Counted from the stretch's first letter, positions 1 to 9,874 are shown. The stretch: DNA of 64,000 nucleotides from Myxococcus guangdongensis (GCF_024198255.1 NZ_JAJVKW010000001.1:434001-498000), one strand, 5' to 3'. Numbers and translations are program-made. The notes: a model not told the origin generated them from the letters alone.

Positions 1-1009
1 CGCTGAGGGCGAAGCGGTAGCTCTCCTCCGCGCCCTTCATGTCCTTGGCCTCCTCCTGCGCGCGGCCTCGCACGTAGAGGCCCCGGGCCAGCCGGGGGCG
101 GAACGTGAGCGCGCGGTCCACCAGCGCCAGCGCGTCCGCGCGACGGCCCTGCGCGAGCACCGTCTCCGCCATCCACGCCAGGGCCTCGGCGTTCTGCGGC
201 TCGGCGTCGACCAGCGCCTTGAGCGCGGCCTCGGCGTCCTTGGCGCGACCCTGGGCGAGCAGCGCGCGGGCCCTCAGGGTGACGACGTCCGAGCGCTGGG
301 CGTCCTTGCCCTCCACCGCCTGGAGGTCCGCCTCGGCCATCTGCGGCACGCCGCTGACCAGGAAGTAGCGGGCGCGGAGCAGGCGCGCGGCGGTGTGCGC
401 GGGGTTCTGCTGCAGCAGCTTGTCCATGAGGTTGGCGGCGAGCAGCTCGTCGCCCTTCATGAGGAGGACCTCCGCCTCCACCGCCTTGGCCTCGGGGTCG
501 TCCGGGCTGTCGCGCAGCACGCTCTCCAGCGTGGCGAAGGCGGCTTCAATCTGCCCCTCGCGGGCCTGGAAGCGCGCCAGGTCCAGGATGTCCTTCTCCT
601 GGAGGAGGCCCGAGTCGCGCAGCGTCACGAGGATGGCCAGGGCCTCCTGGGTGTTGCCGTTGCTGCGGTACAGCTCGGAGAGCTGCTTCTGGATGGACGG
701 GTCCGTGCCGGGGATGAGGGCCTCGGCCTGCTTGAGGGACATGATGGCCGCGCCCATGTTGTTGTTCATGAGGTGGGCGTCGGCCATCAGCAGGAAGGGC
801 TCGGCGCTGTCGGGCGCGGCGGTGGCGGCGCGCTTGAGGGCGTTGAGCGCGGCGGCGGGCTGTCCACTGGCCAGCTGGACGCGGGCCTCGCCCAGGGCGC
901 TCTGGGCTTGTTGAGCACGGTTCTGGACGGCCGCGGCCTCTGGCTCCTTGCAGGCAAGCGGGAGGAGGAGCGCCAGGGTCCAGGGCAGGTTTCGTTTTCT
1001 CCAGGGCAT
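1..1009 (-). CDS. TPR-repeat lipoprotein (C-terminus off the window)
   Basis: The minus-strand reading frame starts at ATG 1009 and is still open at base 1, so only about 336 N-terminal residues are visible. The N-terminus is a short positively charged, hydrophobic signal (MPWRKRNLPWTLALLLPLAC) ending in a lipobox-like Cys at residue 20, so a lipoprotein is likely. The rest is Ala/Leu/Glu-rich helix-turn-helix sequence in about 34-residue units with TPR-type A-x-x-L and G-x-x-x-A-A spacing, for example around ALNALKRAATAAPDSAEPF and AEAALKALVDAEPQNAEAL. TPR lipoproteins usually scaffold envelope complexes; the partner here is unknown. It is divergent from the next gene with only 40 bp between the start codons, where an 11-bp palindrome (1029-1039) may serve both promoters. 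Confidence 0.85.
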   Translation of the reverse strand, partial: MPWRKRNLPWTLALLLPLACKEPEAAAVQNRAQQAQSALGEARVQLASGQPAAALNALKRAATAAPDSAEPFLLMADAHLMNNNMGAAIMSLKQAEALIPGTDPSIQKQLSELYRSNGNTQEALAILVTLRDSGLLQEKDILDLARFQAREGQIEAAFATLESVLRDSPDDPEAKAVEAEVLLMKGDELLAANLMDKLLQQNPAHTAARLLRARYFLVSGVPQMAEADLQAVEGKDAQRSDVVTLRARALLAQGRAKDAEAALKALVDAEPQNAEALAWMAETVLAQGRRADALALVDRALTFRPRLARGLYVRGRAQEEAKDMKGAEESYRFALS

Positions 1010-1049
1010 CGCTGAGCCGGAGGGTACCGGATGTTATCCTCCCTCGTCG

Positions 1050-1394
1050 ATGGACCCATTCGTTCGGCGCCTCGTGGAGAGGCTCCATGACCCCAGCAAG
1101 CCGCTGTCGCGCAACCGGCACTTCCACACCTTCGACACCCCCGAGGGGCGTCTGGCGCTGAAGGTGTTCCGGCGGCTGCGCAGCCTGCAGAAGGACATCC
1201 TCGCCTGCCGGGCGGAGGGGCGGCGTGCGCGCATCTTCCGTCGCGTCAACCCGGAGGGAGAGCACCGCATCGAGCTGACGATGGAGCGCGTCAGCGGCAA
1301 GCGCGTCTCCGTCCTCCAGACGGCCGAGCTGGAGCTCCTGTCCGCCCTGCCCGGCGTCCGCGAGGCGCTGGAGATACTGGACGAGGCCGCCTGA
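1050..1394 (+). CDS. Conserved hypothetical protein, 114 residues
   Basis: The protein is basic and Arg-rich, with no signal peptide or membrane segment, and begins MDPFVRRLVERLHDP. It has mixed alpha/beta character, with strands around HFHTFDTPEGR and EHRIELTMERVSGKRVSVL. I chose ATG 1050 because upstream in-frame codons run into the divergent lipoprotein gene and do not look protein-like. No Shine-Dalgarno is evident, and a TATCCT-like -10 lies about ten bases upstream, so the message may be nearly leaderless. I do not recognise the family. Size and charge would suit a small nucleic-acid- or protein-binding factor, but that is a guess. Confidence 0.6.
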   Translation: MDPFVRRLVERLHDPSKPLSRNRHFHTFDTPEGRLALKVFRRLRSLQKDILACRAEGRRARIFRRVNPEGEHRIELTMERVSGKRVSVLQTAELELLSALPGVREALEILDEAA

Positions 1395-1440
1395 GTTGCG
1401 CGGCCCCGTCCGGTGAATCGTGGATTCTACGTAGTGCGGG

Positions 1441-3276
1441 CTAGTCCTTCGTGCAGACGACGTCGTCGACCTGGAGGTGGTCGCGGTCGGCCACGCTGCG
1501 GCTCGGGTAGAGGAACAGCCGCCAGTCGCGCACGTTGCCCGCGAACTTGAAGAACACCGGCTGCCACTCATCGCTGTCCACGGTGAGGAAGTCGGTCTGC
1601 GGGTTCCAGCCGGCGCTCGAGTAGATGCGGTGACGGATGGTGCCGTGGCCCCTCACCCGGTACGAGCAGGAGTAGTTGCCGCTGGGGACGTTGAACTTCT
1701 CCAGGGAGAAGCGCTCGGCCACCTCGATGGGGACGATGAACTGGAGCGCCGTCGTGCCGCCGTGCACCGCGGCCGTGTACTGCTTCAGGCGCGTGGCCCG
1801 GATCTCCGTGCCCGGGTCCGCGAGGCCGTTGTCCATGCCGTACCAGTAGTCGGGGATGAGGTGATTGCCCTGGTAGGGGATGGAGTAGACGTTCCAGCTC
1901 TCGAAGCCGCCGTTGCGGATGATGTTCGAGGCGTGGTCGGCGGGCACGCAGCGCTTGGTGGCCGAGTCACACGCGGGCAGCGCGCCCACGCAGTCGTAGG
2001 TGGTGAAGCAGGCGCCAGGGGCCAGCTCGCACACGCCGGAGGTCGGGTTGCAGGTGGTCGCCGGGTTGCTGCAGGTGACGCCCGCGCACGGGTTGCCGGG
2101 GATGCACTGGTGCGTGGAGGTCTGGCAGACGGGGGTCTCGGGCGTGCCAGCGCAGTCGGCGTGGCGGACGCAGCGGTTCTCGGCCGTCACGCAGGTGTTG
2201 GTGGCGTCGCAGGTCTGCCACTCGTTGCAGTCGACGGTGTCGTAGCAGCGGCCGGCGAGCGGCTCGCACGTCACGGTGGTGTTGTCGCACTTCGCCCAGG
2301 GCTCGCACGTCACGGTGTCACACGGCTGGGGCGCGCGCGTGCAGCGCACGTCGTCGAGCGTCAGGTGCTCACCGCTGGTGTTGCGGATGCTGAAGATGAG
2401 CTCGAAGGTGTCGAAGACGTCGCCGGCCAGGTTGAAGGTGTACGTCAGCTGCCGCCACGTGGAGGTGTCGACCGAGGTGTAGCCGGTGTAGCTGGAGTAG
2501 TCGTCGTCGAAGAAGGCGTTGCGGATCTCACCGGTGCCACGCACCTGGTAGGTGCAGGTGTAGCGGCCCGCGAGCAGCGTGTTCGCCGCCGTGGTGAAGC
2601 GACGGTGCGTGGACGAGGCGTTCGTCAGTCGGGCCGCGTTGGAGCCCTCGAAGGCGCCGCTCGTCACCTTCTGCACGTCGCTGCCGGCGAGGTTCGACTT
2701 GCTGCCGAGCCACGCGTCGGGCAGCGAGCCAGACCAGGCCTCGAAGCCCCAGTTCGTGATGACGCTCACCACGGGCGGCTCGCCACCGGCATCCGGCGTG
2801 CCACCACCGGCGTCGGGCGTCTCGCTGCCCGCGTCCGGCGTCTCGTTGCCCGCGTCCGGCGTCTCGTTGCCCGCGTCAGGCGTCTCGTTGCCCGCGTCCG
2901 GCGTCTCGTTGCCCGCGTCAGGCGTCACGCCCGCGTCCGGCGTCTCGTTGCCCGCGTCCGGCGTCACGCCCGCGTCGGGGATTTCGCCGCCCGCGTCGGG
3001 AAGCTCGCCACCGGCATCTGGGATTTCGCCACCCGCGTCGGGGACTTCGCCGCCCGCGTCAGGAAGCTCACCGCCAGCATCGGGTGGCTCACCACCCGCG
3101 TCGGGGAGGTCCCCACCTGAATCCGGCGTCCCACCACCCGAGTCGGGGGTCCCGTTACCTGAGTCCGGCACCTGGTGGCCGGCATCAGGAACCACCACCA
3201 CTGGATCCGAATCACCATCACCGCAGGCGACCATCAGGACCAGCAGCGAAGTCAAACACACCCGAACCAACGTCAA
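1441..3276 (-). CDS. Cell-surface lipoprotein with PDAG linker, Cys-rich modules and two carbohydrate-binding-like domains
   Basis: A 611-residue protein from a TTG start. The start is set by an excellent GGGAGG six bases upstream. The signal peptide ends in a lipobox (LMVAC, Cys18). Residues about 30-167 are 20 copies of a PD(A/S)G-containing heptad, a Pro/Asp/Gly-rich stalk. Two related beta-rich domains follow (about 178-320 and 450-611). Each opens with NWGFEAW or RNGGFESW, contains a YTCTYQVRG/YSCSYRVRG strand, and closes with a (L)DDVxCT motif, the layout of jelly-roll carbohydrate-binding-like modules. Between them, about 321-445 holds repeated CxxxxCxxxxxC units like those of myxobacterial Cys-rich surface proteins. 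The likely location is the outer surface, and the ligand is unknown. Confidence 0.85.
   Translation of the reverse strand: MTLVRVCLTSLLVLMVACGDGDSDPVVVVPDAGHQVPDSGNGTPDSGGGTPDSGGDLPDAGGEPPDAGGELPDAGGEVPDAGGEIPDAGGELPDAGGEIPDAGVTPDAGNETPDAGVTPDAGNETPDAGNETPDAGNETPDAGNETPDAGSETPDAGGGTPDAGGEPPVVSVITNWGFEAWSGSLPDAWLGSKSNLAGSDVQKVTSGAFEGSNAARLTNASSTHRRFTTAANTLLAGRYTCTYQVRGTGEIRNAFFDDDYSSYTGYTSVDTSTWRQLTYTFNLAGDVFDTFELIFSIRNTSGEHLTLDDVRCTRAPQPCDTVTCEPWAKCDNTTVTCEPLAGRCYDTVDCNEWQTCDATNTCVTAENRCVRHADCAGTPETPVCQTSTHQCIPGNPCAGVTCSNPATTCNPTSGVCELAPGACFTTYDCVGALPACDSATKRCVPADHASNIIRNGGFESWNVYSIPYQGNHLIPDYWYGMDNGLADPGTEIRATRLKQYTAAVHGGTTALQFIVPIEVAERFSLEKFNVPSGNYSCSYRVRGHGTIRHRIYSSAGWNPQTDFLTVDSDEWQPVFFKFAGNVRDWRLFLYPSRSVADRDHLQVDDVVCTKD
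2776..3189 (-). repeat. In-gene tandem repeat encoding 20 PD(A/S)G heptads
   Basis: About 20 units of mostly 21 bp encode PDAGGEL/PDAGNET-type heptads; two units are shortened to six residues (PDAGVT). Neighbouring NET units are almost identical at the DNA level, which suggests expansion and contraction by slippage or recombination. The product is a flexible anionic linker carrying the surface domains away from the lipid anchor. Confidence 0.85.
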
Positions 3277-3544
3277 AGCGAGCCTCCCATTTCAAAAATG
3301 CAGGCTCCTCGTACCACACTTCGCGCACCTTCCCTGGTGGCGCCCGAGTCACAAGCCGCCCCCTCGCGCCTGTTTCACGGATTGAAAGAATCTGTCGTGA
3401 CGAGTGGTGTCGATGGAACCCAGGTCGATTCCACCAATACAGAACCGGGACCAGGCGCTGGTCCATGACGCACCCGCACCCGCCAGGAGAACAGGAATTC
3501 GCGGAGGCGCGGGGTGACCCGGCGCCCCTCGGCACCCGCTGGCG

Positions 3545-4237
3545 TCAGCGCTGGAGATAGACCCCCGCGGACAGCCCCTGCTTGACGTTGCGGCTCACCT
3601 CGTCGGCGAGCACCTCGTCCTGGCCCGCTTCGATGGCCTCCAGCGTCTGGCGCACCACGTCGGCGGTGCTCGACTTCGGCGCGGTGACCTTCTGGGCCAT
3701 GTCCGTGTCCATGTAGCCCACATGCAGGGCCACCACCTGCGTCTTCTGCGCGGCCAGCTCCTTGCGCAGCCCGTTGGTCAGCGCCCACGCGGCCGCCTTC
3801 GAGGCGCTGTAGCTGGCGGACCCCGGGAAGGCCATCCAGCTGAGCACCGAGAGCACGTTGAGGATGGCGCCGCCGCCGTTCTTCGCCAGCACGGGCGCGA
3901 AGGCGCTGCTCGTCGCCAGGGGCCCCAGGTAGTTCGTCTCCAGCTCGGCGCGAGCCGCGGCCAGCGCATCCTGCCCCAGCAGGCTCGTGCCCTTCAGGAT
4001 GCCCGCGTTGTTGATGAGCAGCGACACGTCGCCCGCCTCGCGGACCAGCGCCTCCAACTGCTCGGGCCGCGTCACATCCAGGCGGACCGGGACCACGCCC
4101 GGGATGTCCACGCTCGAAGGCTCCCTCGCCGCCGCGTACACCTTGCGAGCCCCTCGCTCCAACAACGCCTGCGCGAACGCACGCCCCAACCCACGATTGG
4201 CGCCCGTAACCAGGGCAACCGCATTCTTCATCTGCAT
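3545..4237 (-). CDS. SDR-family oxidoreductase
   Basis: A 230-residue classical short-chain dehydrogenase. It has the Rossmann motif TGANRGLG near the N-terminus, LDVT for the adenine ring, NNAG in the mid-region, and the catalytic YSASK (Tyr-x-x-x-Lys) with the preceding Ser region. It is probably a cytosolic NAD(P)H-dependent oxidoreductase; the substrate cannot be read from sequence. I chose ATG 4237 (MQMKNAVALVTG) because the upstream extension is not SDR-like and a GGGAG lies just before it; ATG 4231 is an alternative. The upstream region holds two direct ATATGATG repeats that probably bind a regulator. The gene stands alone. Confidence 0.9.
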   Translation of the reverse strand: MQMKNAVALVTGANRGLGRAFAQALLERGARKVYAAAREPSSVDIPGVVPVRLDVTRPEQLEALVREAGDVSLLINNAGILKGTSLLGQDALAAARAELETNYLGPLATSSAFAPVLAKNGGGAILNVLSVLSWMAFPGSASYSASKAAAWALTNGLRKELAAQKTQVVALHVGYMDTDMAQKVTAPKSSTADVVRQTLEAIEAGQDEVLADEVSRNVKQGLSAGVYLQR

Positions 4238-4274
4238 GACCCGACTCCCGTGTGACGAGAACCCTTCGACCACC

Positions 4275-4296
4275 ATATGATGAGCATAATATGATG
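4275..4296 (-). promoter_or_regulatory. Direct-repeat operator/promoter region of the SDR gene
   Basis: ATATGATG occurs at 4275-4282 and again at 4289-4296, 14 bp apart, inside a larger imperfect palindrome (ACCAT...ATGGT, 4273-4298). Read on the minus strand, a TATTAT hexamer between the repeats could be a -10 element for the SDR gene. The same ATATGATG word occurs at the operator of the TetR gene at 63.5 kb. A repressor site is inferred, not proven. Confidence 0.4.
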
Positions 4297-4355
4297 GTCC
4301 GTGGCTTTCATCACAAAGCGCGGCCGCGAGGAGGGAGCAGTCCTGCGTCCGGGTG

Positions 4356-5153
4356 CTACTTGCCCCAGCGGAGCAACTTGTTGCGGGCGACTTCCGACAG
4401 CTGCGTCACCACGAACTGCTCGAGCAGGGACGGGTCCGGCTCCTTGCGCACGGGGTCCACCATGAAGTCCCAGGTCTCGAAGTCGGAGGGGTCCTGGAAG
4501 AGGATCAGCCCCACGCCCATGCGCTGCGCCTCCGAGGTGAGGCGGGAGATGTCCGAGTCATCCGGGTCGACAGGCAACTGGAGGAGCGCGAAGGCATGGG
4601 TCGCCGTCCTCGCGTGCGCGGCGGCCTCGAAGATGCCCGTGATGTTGAACTCCCAGCGGGGTTTGATCTCGAAGGTCCAGATGTCGAACGTCCGCCCCGG
4701 CCAATGGGAGAACGTGCGCACGCTGATGGCGGTGATGTCCGGCCGGGTCCAGACACCACCCGTCTTGCGCGAGCCCTGATTGGCGGTGAGCTCGATGTGG
4801 ACGTCATGGAGACCTCGCTCCTTGGTCCACTTCTCCCGCAGCACCTCAAGGCAGGGGCCATAGAGGTCCGACTCGGCCCTGTCCACCGAGGCCACCGGCA
4901 GGGCCGGCACAATCCCCGTCAGGGTGTTGGGCTCCGAGGGCTTGAGCTCCTTGACCAGGCTGACGCTGCCACCGCGTCCCCTGCCGCGGAGAATCTGTCC
5001 CTCCTCGATGAGCTGCTCCCTCAGCCGCCAGTATTCGGACTCCGACCACCCCAGCTCATTCATGAGGCTGGTGTTGCCGGACGAACCCCCAGACTGGGTC
5101 AGGACCTCGAGGAACTTCTTCCGCTGCAGATCATCGACAGGACGCCCGACCAT
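4356..5153 (-). CDS. Winged-helix plus PD-(D/E)XK nuclease-like protein, function unknown
   Basis: A 265-residue protein with a GGAGG eight bases before ATG 5153. Residues about 5-70 resemble a winged helix (RKKFLEVLTQSGG, then WSESEYWRLREQLIEEGQI and a Gly/Arg-rich wing). The C-terminal half carries RPDITAI followed by FDIWTFEIKP. This matches the PD...(D/E)xK arrangement of restriction-endonuclease-fold enzymes, with a hydrophobic strand before each acidic residue. It ends in a helical region. No methyltransferase or helicase gene adjoins it. It could be a DNA-processing, repair or defence nuclease, or a nuclease-fold regulator without activity. The fold call rests on motif spacing only. 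Confidence 0.6.
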   Translation of the reverse strand: MVGRPVDDLQRKKFLEVLTQSGGSSGNTSLMNELGWSESEYWRLREQLIEEGQILRGRGRGGSVSLVKELKPSEPNTLTGIVPALPVASVDRAESDLYGPCLEVLREKWTKERGLHDVHIELTANQGSRKTGGVWTRPDITAISVRTFSHWPGRTFDIWTFEIKPRWEFNITGIFEAAAHARTATHAFALLQLPVDPDDSDISRLTSEAQRMGVGLILFQDPSDFETWDFMVDPVRKEPDPSLLEQFVVTQLSEVARNKLLRWGK

Positions 5154-5256
5154 GGATGGTCCTCCGTGGGTATGTCCAACAGAAGCCCACCCATCCTGTC
5201 ACGGGTGAAGACCGCCACCGCCTACCCCCACGGGGTGATTGCCATTGGCCGCGCGG

Positions 5257-5288
5257 GCGCTCCGGACCCAGCTTCAGGCCCGGAGCGC
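5257..5288 (-). terminator. Hairpin downstream of the aldehyde dehydrogenase-DUF779 operon
   Basis: A perfect 9-bp inverted repeat, GCGCTCCGG/CCGGAGCGC, with a 14-base loop lies just past the DUF779 stop codon. No U-tract follows, so it is either a weak intrinsic terminator or a 3'-end-stabilising hairpin. Confidence 0.4.
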
Positions 5289-5293
5289 GGTGC

Positions 5294-5727
5294 TCATTCC
5301 GGAGGTCCGCGCCTCGGCGGCGGCTCGTGCTTCATGCGCTCGTATTCCTCGTCCGTGAAGACACGGCTTCGCGTGAGGAAGCGCACGCCCAGGGGCGACT
5401 CGACGCTGAAGCCCGCGCCCCGCCCAGGCACCACATCCAGCGTCAGGTGCGTGTGCTGCCAGAGCTCGAACTGCGCGCCGCCGATGTAGACGGGGCAGTC
5501 CTCGACGTCTCCCAGGAAGACGTCCCGCTGACCGATGCGGAACTCCTTGATGGGGTAGCACATGGGCGCGCTGCCGTCGCAGCAGCCGCCGGACTGGTGG
5601 AACATCAACGGCCCATGCGTGGCACGCAGGGAGCGGATGACCGCGGCGGCCTCGGGCGTCACCGCCACCCGGGCCACCGTGGGCTCCGCCTGCCCACCCG
5701 CGCCGGGCCCGGCACGGGTGTCACTCA

Positions 5728-5728
<1 letters not shown>
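5294..5728 (-). CDS. DUF779 protein co-encoded with aldehyde dehydrogenase
   Basis: A 144-residue DUF779-family protein, recognised by the HQSGGCCDGSAPMCYP core with adjacent cysteines, followed by GDVEDCPVYIG and a WQHTHLTLDVV strand. Its ATG overlaps the dehydrogenase stop by one base (TGATG), so translation is coupled. DUF779 genes very commonly sit directly behind ExaC/AldB-type aldehyde dehydrogenases. The biochemical role is not established; the conserved Cys cluster could bind metal or take part in redox. It is transcribed from the sigma-54 promoter at 7.3 kb. Confidence 0.9.
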
Positions 5729-7248
<1,520 letters not shown>

Positions 7249-7297
7249 GGACGCTCTCCTTGCGGGTGGGGCTGCGGGTGGAAGCGCTCCGCCCCAG

Positions 7298-7313
7298 AGC
7301 AGCACGCGTGCCA
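7298..7313 (-). promoter_or_regulatory. Sigma-54 (-24/-12) promoter of the aldehyde dehydrogenase operon
   Basis: The minus strand reads TGGCACGCGTGCTGCT. The invariant GG and GC are separated by exactly ten bases and only one base departs from TGGCACG-N4-TTGCW. It predicts a start near 7287, about 39 bases before the ATG. The neighbouring enhancer-binding-protein gene supports the assignment. Confidence 0.8.
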
Positions 7314-7343
7314 CGGCTCGCCTCGTCGACGTCGCGCCGCGTC

Positions 7344-7402
7344 GTGTCCCGCGATGCGACACTCCCGCGGACACACGTGGCGCGTCCCGCGACACTGTCG
7401 CG
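7344..7402. promoter_or_regulatory. Two palindromic upstream activator sites for the sigma-54 promoter
   Basis: Site 1 (7344-7362) is GTGTC-N9-GACAC. Site 2 (7388-7402) is the perfect palindrome CGCGACACTGTCGCG. Both are built from TGTC(C/G)C/G(C/G)GACA half-sites. They lie about 30-105 bp upstream of the -24 box, in the spacer between activator gene and operon, as expected for enhancer sites of the AcoR-like regulator. Binding is inferred. Confidence 0.55.
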
Positions 7403-7502
7403 TGAGGGTTTTCCACGGCCTCGGTGGAATGTTCTGAACTGGCTGTGGGCGACACGCCAGCCAGGCGTCAGGGTGCGCGGTGGACGACCACGACCTCCAT
7501 GC

Positions 7503-9557
7503 TCACGAGCGTGGCGGGAGCACCAGACCGAAGCGCTCGACCATGCGGTAGAGCGTGCTGCGGGCAATCCCGAGCAGCCTGGCCGCGCGCGCCACGTTTC
7601 CACCGCTGCGCGACAAGGCTTCGAGGATGGCGTTCGCCTCCACTTCGCGAAGACCCGTGGGACTCTCGGGCGCGGCGTGTGAATCGGCGGCGACCCCAGT
7701 TCGAGGCGCCTGCCCCGGCGCGGCGTGCGAAACGGCCCCGGGCTCCACGGACACGGGGGCACGCCCCGGCTCCAGCGACAGCGCGGACACGTCGATGACG
7801 GGCGAGCCATCCGCGCGGACCAACGCCAACCGCAGCACCGTCTTCAACTCCCGCACGTTCCCCGGCCACCGGTGCGCGCACAGCCTCGCGAGCGCCGCGG
7901 CGGACAACGTGCTCGGAGGATGCCCTCCCTCACTCGCGAGCTGTCGCAGCAGCACCTGCGCCAGCTCCGGCAGGTCCTCCCGCTCACGCAGCGGAGGCAG
8001 GCGCAAGAGCGCCCCCTGGAGCCGGTAGTACAGGTCCTGCCGGAACGCCCCCGAGCGCACCGCCGCCTCCAGGTCGCGACACGTCGCGCCGACGAGCCGG
8101 AAGCGCGAGTGCCTCACGCGCGACTCTCCGACGCGCGAGTACCCACCGTCCTCCAACACGCGCAGCAGCATCACCTGCAGCGCAGCGGGCATCTCCGCCA
8201 GCTCATCCAGGAACAGCGTGCCGCCATCCGCCGCCGCCAGCTTCCCCTCCGCGCCTCCCGAGCGCGCCCCCGTGAAGGCACCGGGCGCATGGCCGAACAG
8301 CTCGCTCTCCAGCAACGCCGCGGACAGGGCGCCACAGTTGACCGCCACGAACGGCCCAGCGGACACCGCGCTCGCCGCATGCACCGCGCGCGCGAGCAAC
8401 TCCTTGCCCGTACCCGTCTCCGACAGCAACAACACCGGCACCGACGTGGGCGCGAAGCGGGCCGCCTCTCGCAACGTCGCGCGATGCGCGGAGTCACTGC
8501 CCTTCAGCTCGGACCAGACATCCTTCTCGAAGCGAGCATCCACGGAGGCCCGCGCCGTCCGCGCCTGCCCCCGCGTCAGCCGAGGCTCCAGTCGCACCAG
8601 CACCGCGAGCGCCGACTCCCCGTCCCCCTCCCCCACCGCCTCCGGATGCACGCGCCAGCTCGCGCCCGTGTCGCGGTGGCTCGCCTCCAGGACCTGCCCG
8701 CGCAGCGCCGCGTCCTTCAACGTCCGCCACGACAGCCCGAGCACCCGCCCCGGTGACGCCTCCTCGGAGGCCGACTCCACGCCGAACAGCGCACGCGCCG
8801 CCCCATTGAGACGTCGCACCCGCCCCGGTGACTCGACCAGCAGCACCGGCCCATCCTCACGAGCCAGCCGCGCCTCCAGCCCTCCGCGCGCCGCCGCGGC
8901 CACCCGCGCCCAGGCGACCTCGCGCAGCCGCGCCTCCGCCGAGTGGGCGATGCTCGCCACCGCCACCAGCACCAGCGGGTCCGCCCCACCCGCGGGGCCC
9001 GTGACGTCCAGTACGCCGAGCACCTCGCCGAACGGATCTCTCACCGGCGCCGCGTAACAGACGAGCCCATGGTGCCGCTGCGCGTAGTGCGCCGGGCCCA
9101 CCACGGCCACCGCCGAGGACTCCGCCAGCGCGGTGCCGATGGCATTCGTGCCGCGGGACACCTCGTCCCAGCAAGCCCCCGCCACCAGGCGCACGTAGTC
9201 CGCATGGCCCGCGAAGTCCCCACCCGAGCTGCGCGTGGCGAGGATGACGCCTTCCCGGTCCGCCAACAGCGCCACCCGGCCCGAGGGCAGGGGCGCGGCG
9301 GCGAGCACGTCCAGCATGTCGCGGACCTCGTGCCACACCGGCTCCAGCCGGGCCCGTCGCTCCACGAGCGCGAGTCCCCCGACGCTGGGTCCCTCGTCGG
9401 GCAGGCCGGTGCTCGGAGCCCCGAGCGCTCGGGAGCGCTGCCAGCGGGACAGGATGGGCGGCGGCTCCGGAACACAGGCCCCTGCGTCCTCGTCGAGCGC
9501 GCCGACGAGGAACTGCTCCCACAGGTGCGCCGAGGCGCTGAGCGTGAGCGTTCCCAT
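7503..9557 (-). CDS. AcoR-like sigma-54-dependent transcriptional activator
   Basis: A 684-residue enhancer-binding protein. Residues about 85-215 form a GAF-type sensor (VALLADREGVILATR ... LGVLDVTG), followed by a PAS-like segment (about 240-330). The AAA+ domain has Walker A SETGTGKE (379-386), the sigma-54-contacting GAFTGA loop (426-431) and Walker B GGTLFLDE. An R-finger region and a Fis-type helix-turn-helix (NVARAARLLGIARSTLYRM) end the protein. No receiver domain is present, so it probably responds to a small ligand through the GAF domain, as AcoR-family proteins do for acetoin or aldehydes. It is transcribed toward the operon it should control. I chose ATG 9557; no clear ribosome site precedes it. 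Confidence 0.92.
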   Translation of the reverse strand: MGTLTLSASAHLWEQFLVGALDEDAGACVPEPPPILSRWQRSRALGAPSTGLPDEGPSVGGLALVERRARLEPVWHEVRDMLDVLAAAPLPSGRVALLADREGVILATRSSGGDFAGHADYVRLVAGACWDEVSRGTNAIGTALAESSAVAVVGPAHYAQRHHGLVCYAAPVRDPFGEVLGVLDVTGPAGGADPLVLVAVASIAHSAEARLREVAWARVAAAARGGLEARLAREDGPVLLVESPGRVRRLNGAARALFGVESASEEASPGRVLGLSWRTLKDAALRGQVLEASHRDTGASWRVHPEAVGEGDGESALAVLVRLEPRLTRGQARTARASVDARFEKDVWSELKGSDSAHRATLREAARFAPTSVPVLLLSETGTGKELLARAVHAASAVSAGPFVAVNCGALSAALLESELFGHAPGAFTGARSGGAEGKLAAADGGTLFLDELAEMPAALQVMLLRVLEDGGYSRVGESRVRHSRFRLVGATCRDLEAAVRSGAFRQDLYYRLQGALLRLPPLREREDLPELAQVLLRQLASEGGHPPSTLSAAALARLCAHRWPGNVRELKTVLRLALVRADGSPVIDVSALSLEPGRAPVSVEPGAVSHAAPGQAPRTGVAADSHAAPESPTGLREVEANAILEALSRSGGNVARAARLLGIARSTLYRMVERFGLVLPPRS

Positions 9558-9673
9558 GGGGCTGATTATTCGGTCAGGCCCCACACCGTCGGCAACCCAT
9601 GACCTTCCCGAAGTCGCGCTCGCGAACCGACGCGGTGCGGCGTCCGGGAAGGCCTGGGTCCCCACCACCCGAC

Positions 9674-9874
9674 CTAGTTGTCGGTGGCGTCCTCGATCTT
9701 GTCGCCCGCCTCCTCGGCGGCGTCCTTGACCGCGTCGCCCGCGTCCTCGGCGGCGTCCTCGGTCTTCTCCGCGGCGCGCTCGGCATCGTTCTTCGCGCTC
9801 TCACGCGTGTTGCGGTGGCATCCCACGCCGAACGTCATGGCACCCAGCACCGCGACCAGCAGCAGCTTCTGCAC
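9674..9874 (-). CDS. Small acidic lipoprotein, 66 residues
   Basis: A tiny protein with an N-terminal hydrophobic signal (VQKLLLVAVLGAMTFGVGC), followed after the Cys by alternating Glu/Asp/Ala/Lys repeats such as AAEKTEDAAEDAGDAV. The shape is entericidin-like or a helical envelope lipoprotein. A GTG at 9874 is chosen because GGAG sits six bases upstream; a second GTG at 9898 has no ribosome site. Its role is unknown. Similar small Asp/Glu/Ala lipoproteins are often stress-related envelope components, but nothing in the context confirms that. Confidence 0.65.
   Translation of the reverse strand: MQKLLLVAVLGAMTFGVGCHRNTRESAKNDAERAAEKTEDAAEDAGDAVKDAAEEAGDKIEDATDN

Noticed and set aside
1029..1039. 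GGATGTTATCC palindrome as a defined operator
   Set aside because: It lies between two divergent starts and may overlap both -10 regions, but an 11-bp palindrome alone does not identify a regulator.
1477..3120. Long plus-strand open frame opposite the PDAG lipoprotein
   Set aside because: It is the antisense of a high-GC coding gene; composition is Val/Arg/Ala-biased with no domain, and the minus strand has a signal peptide, lipobox and structured domains.
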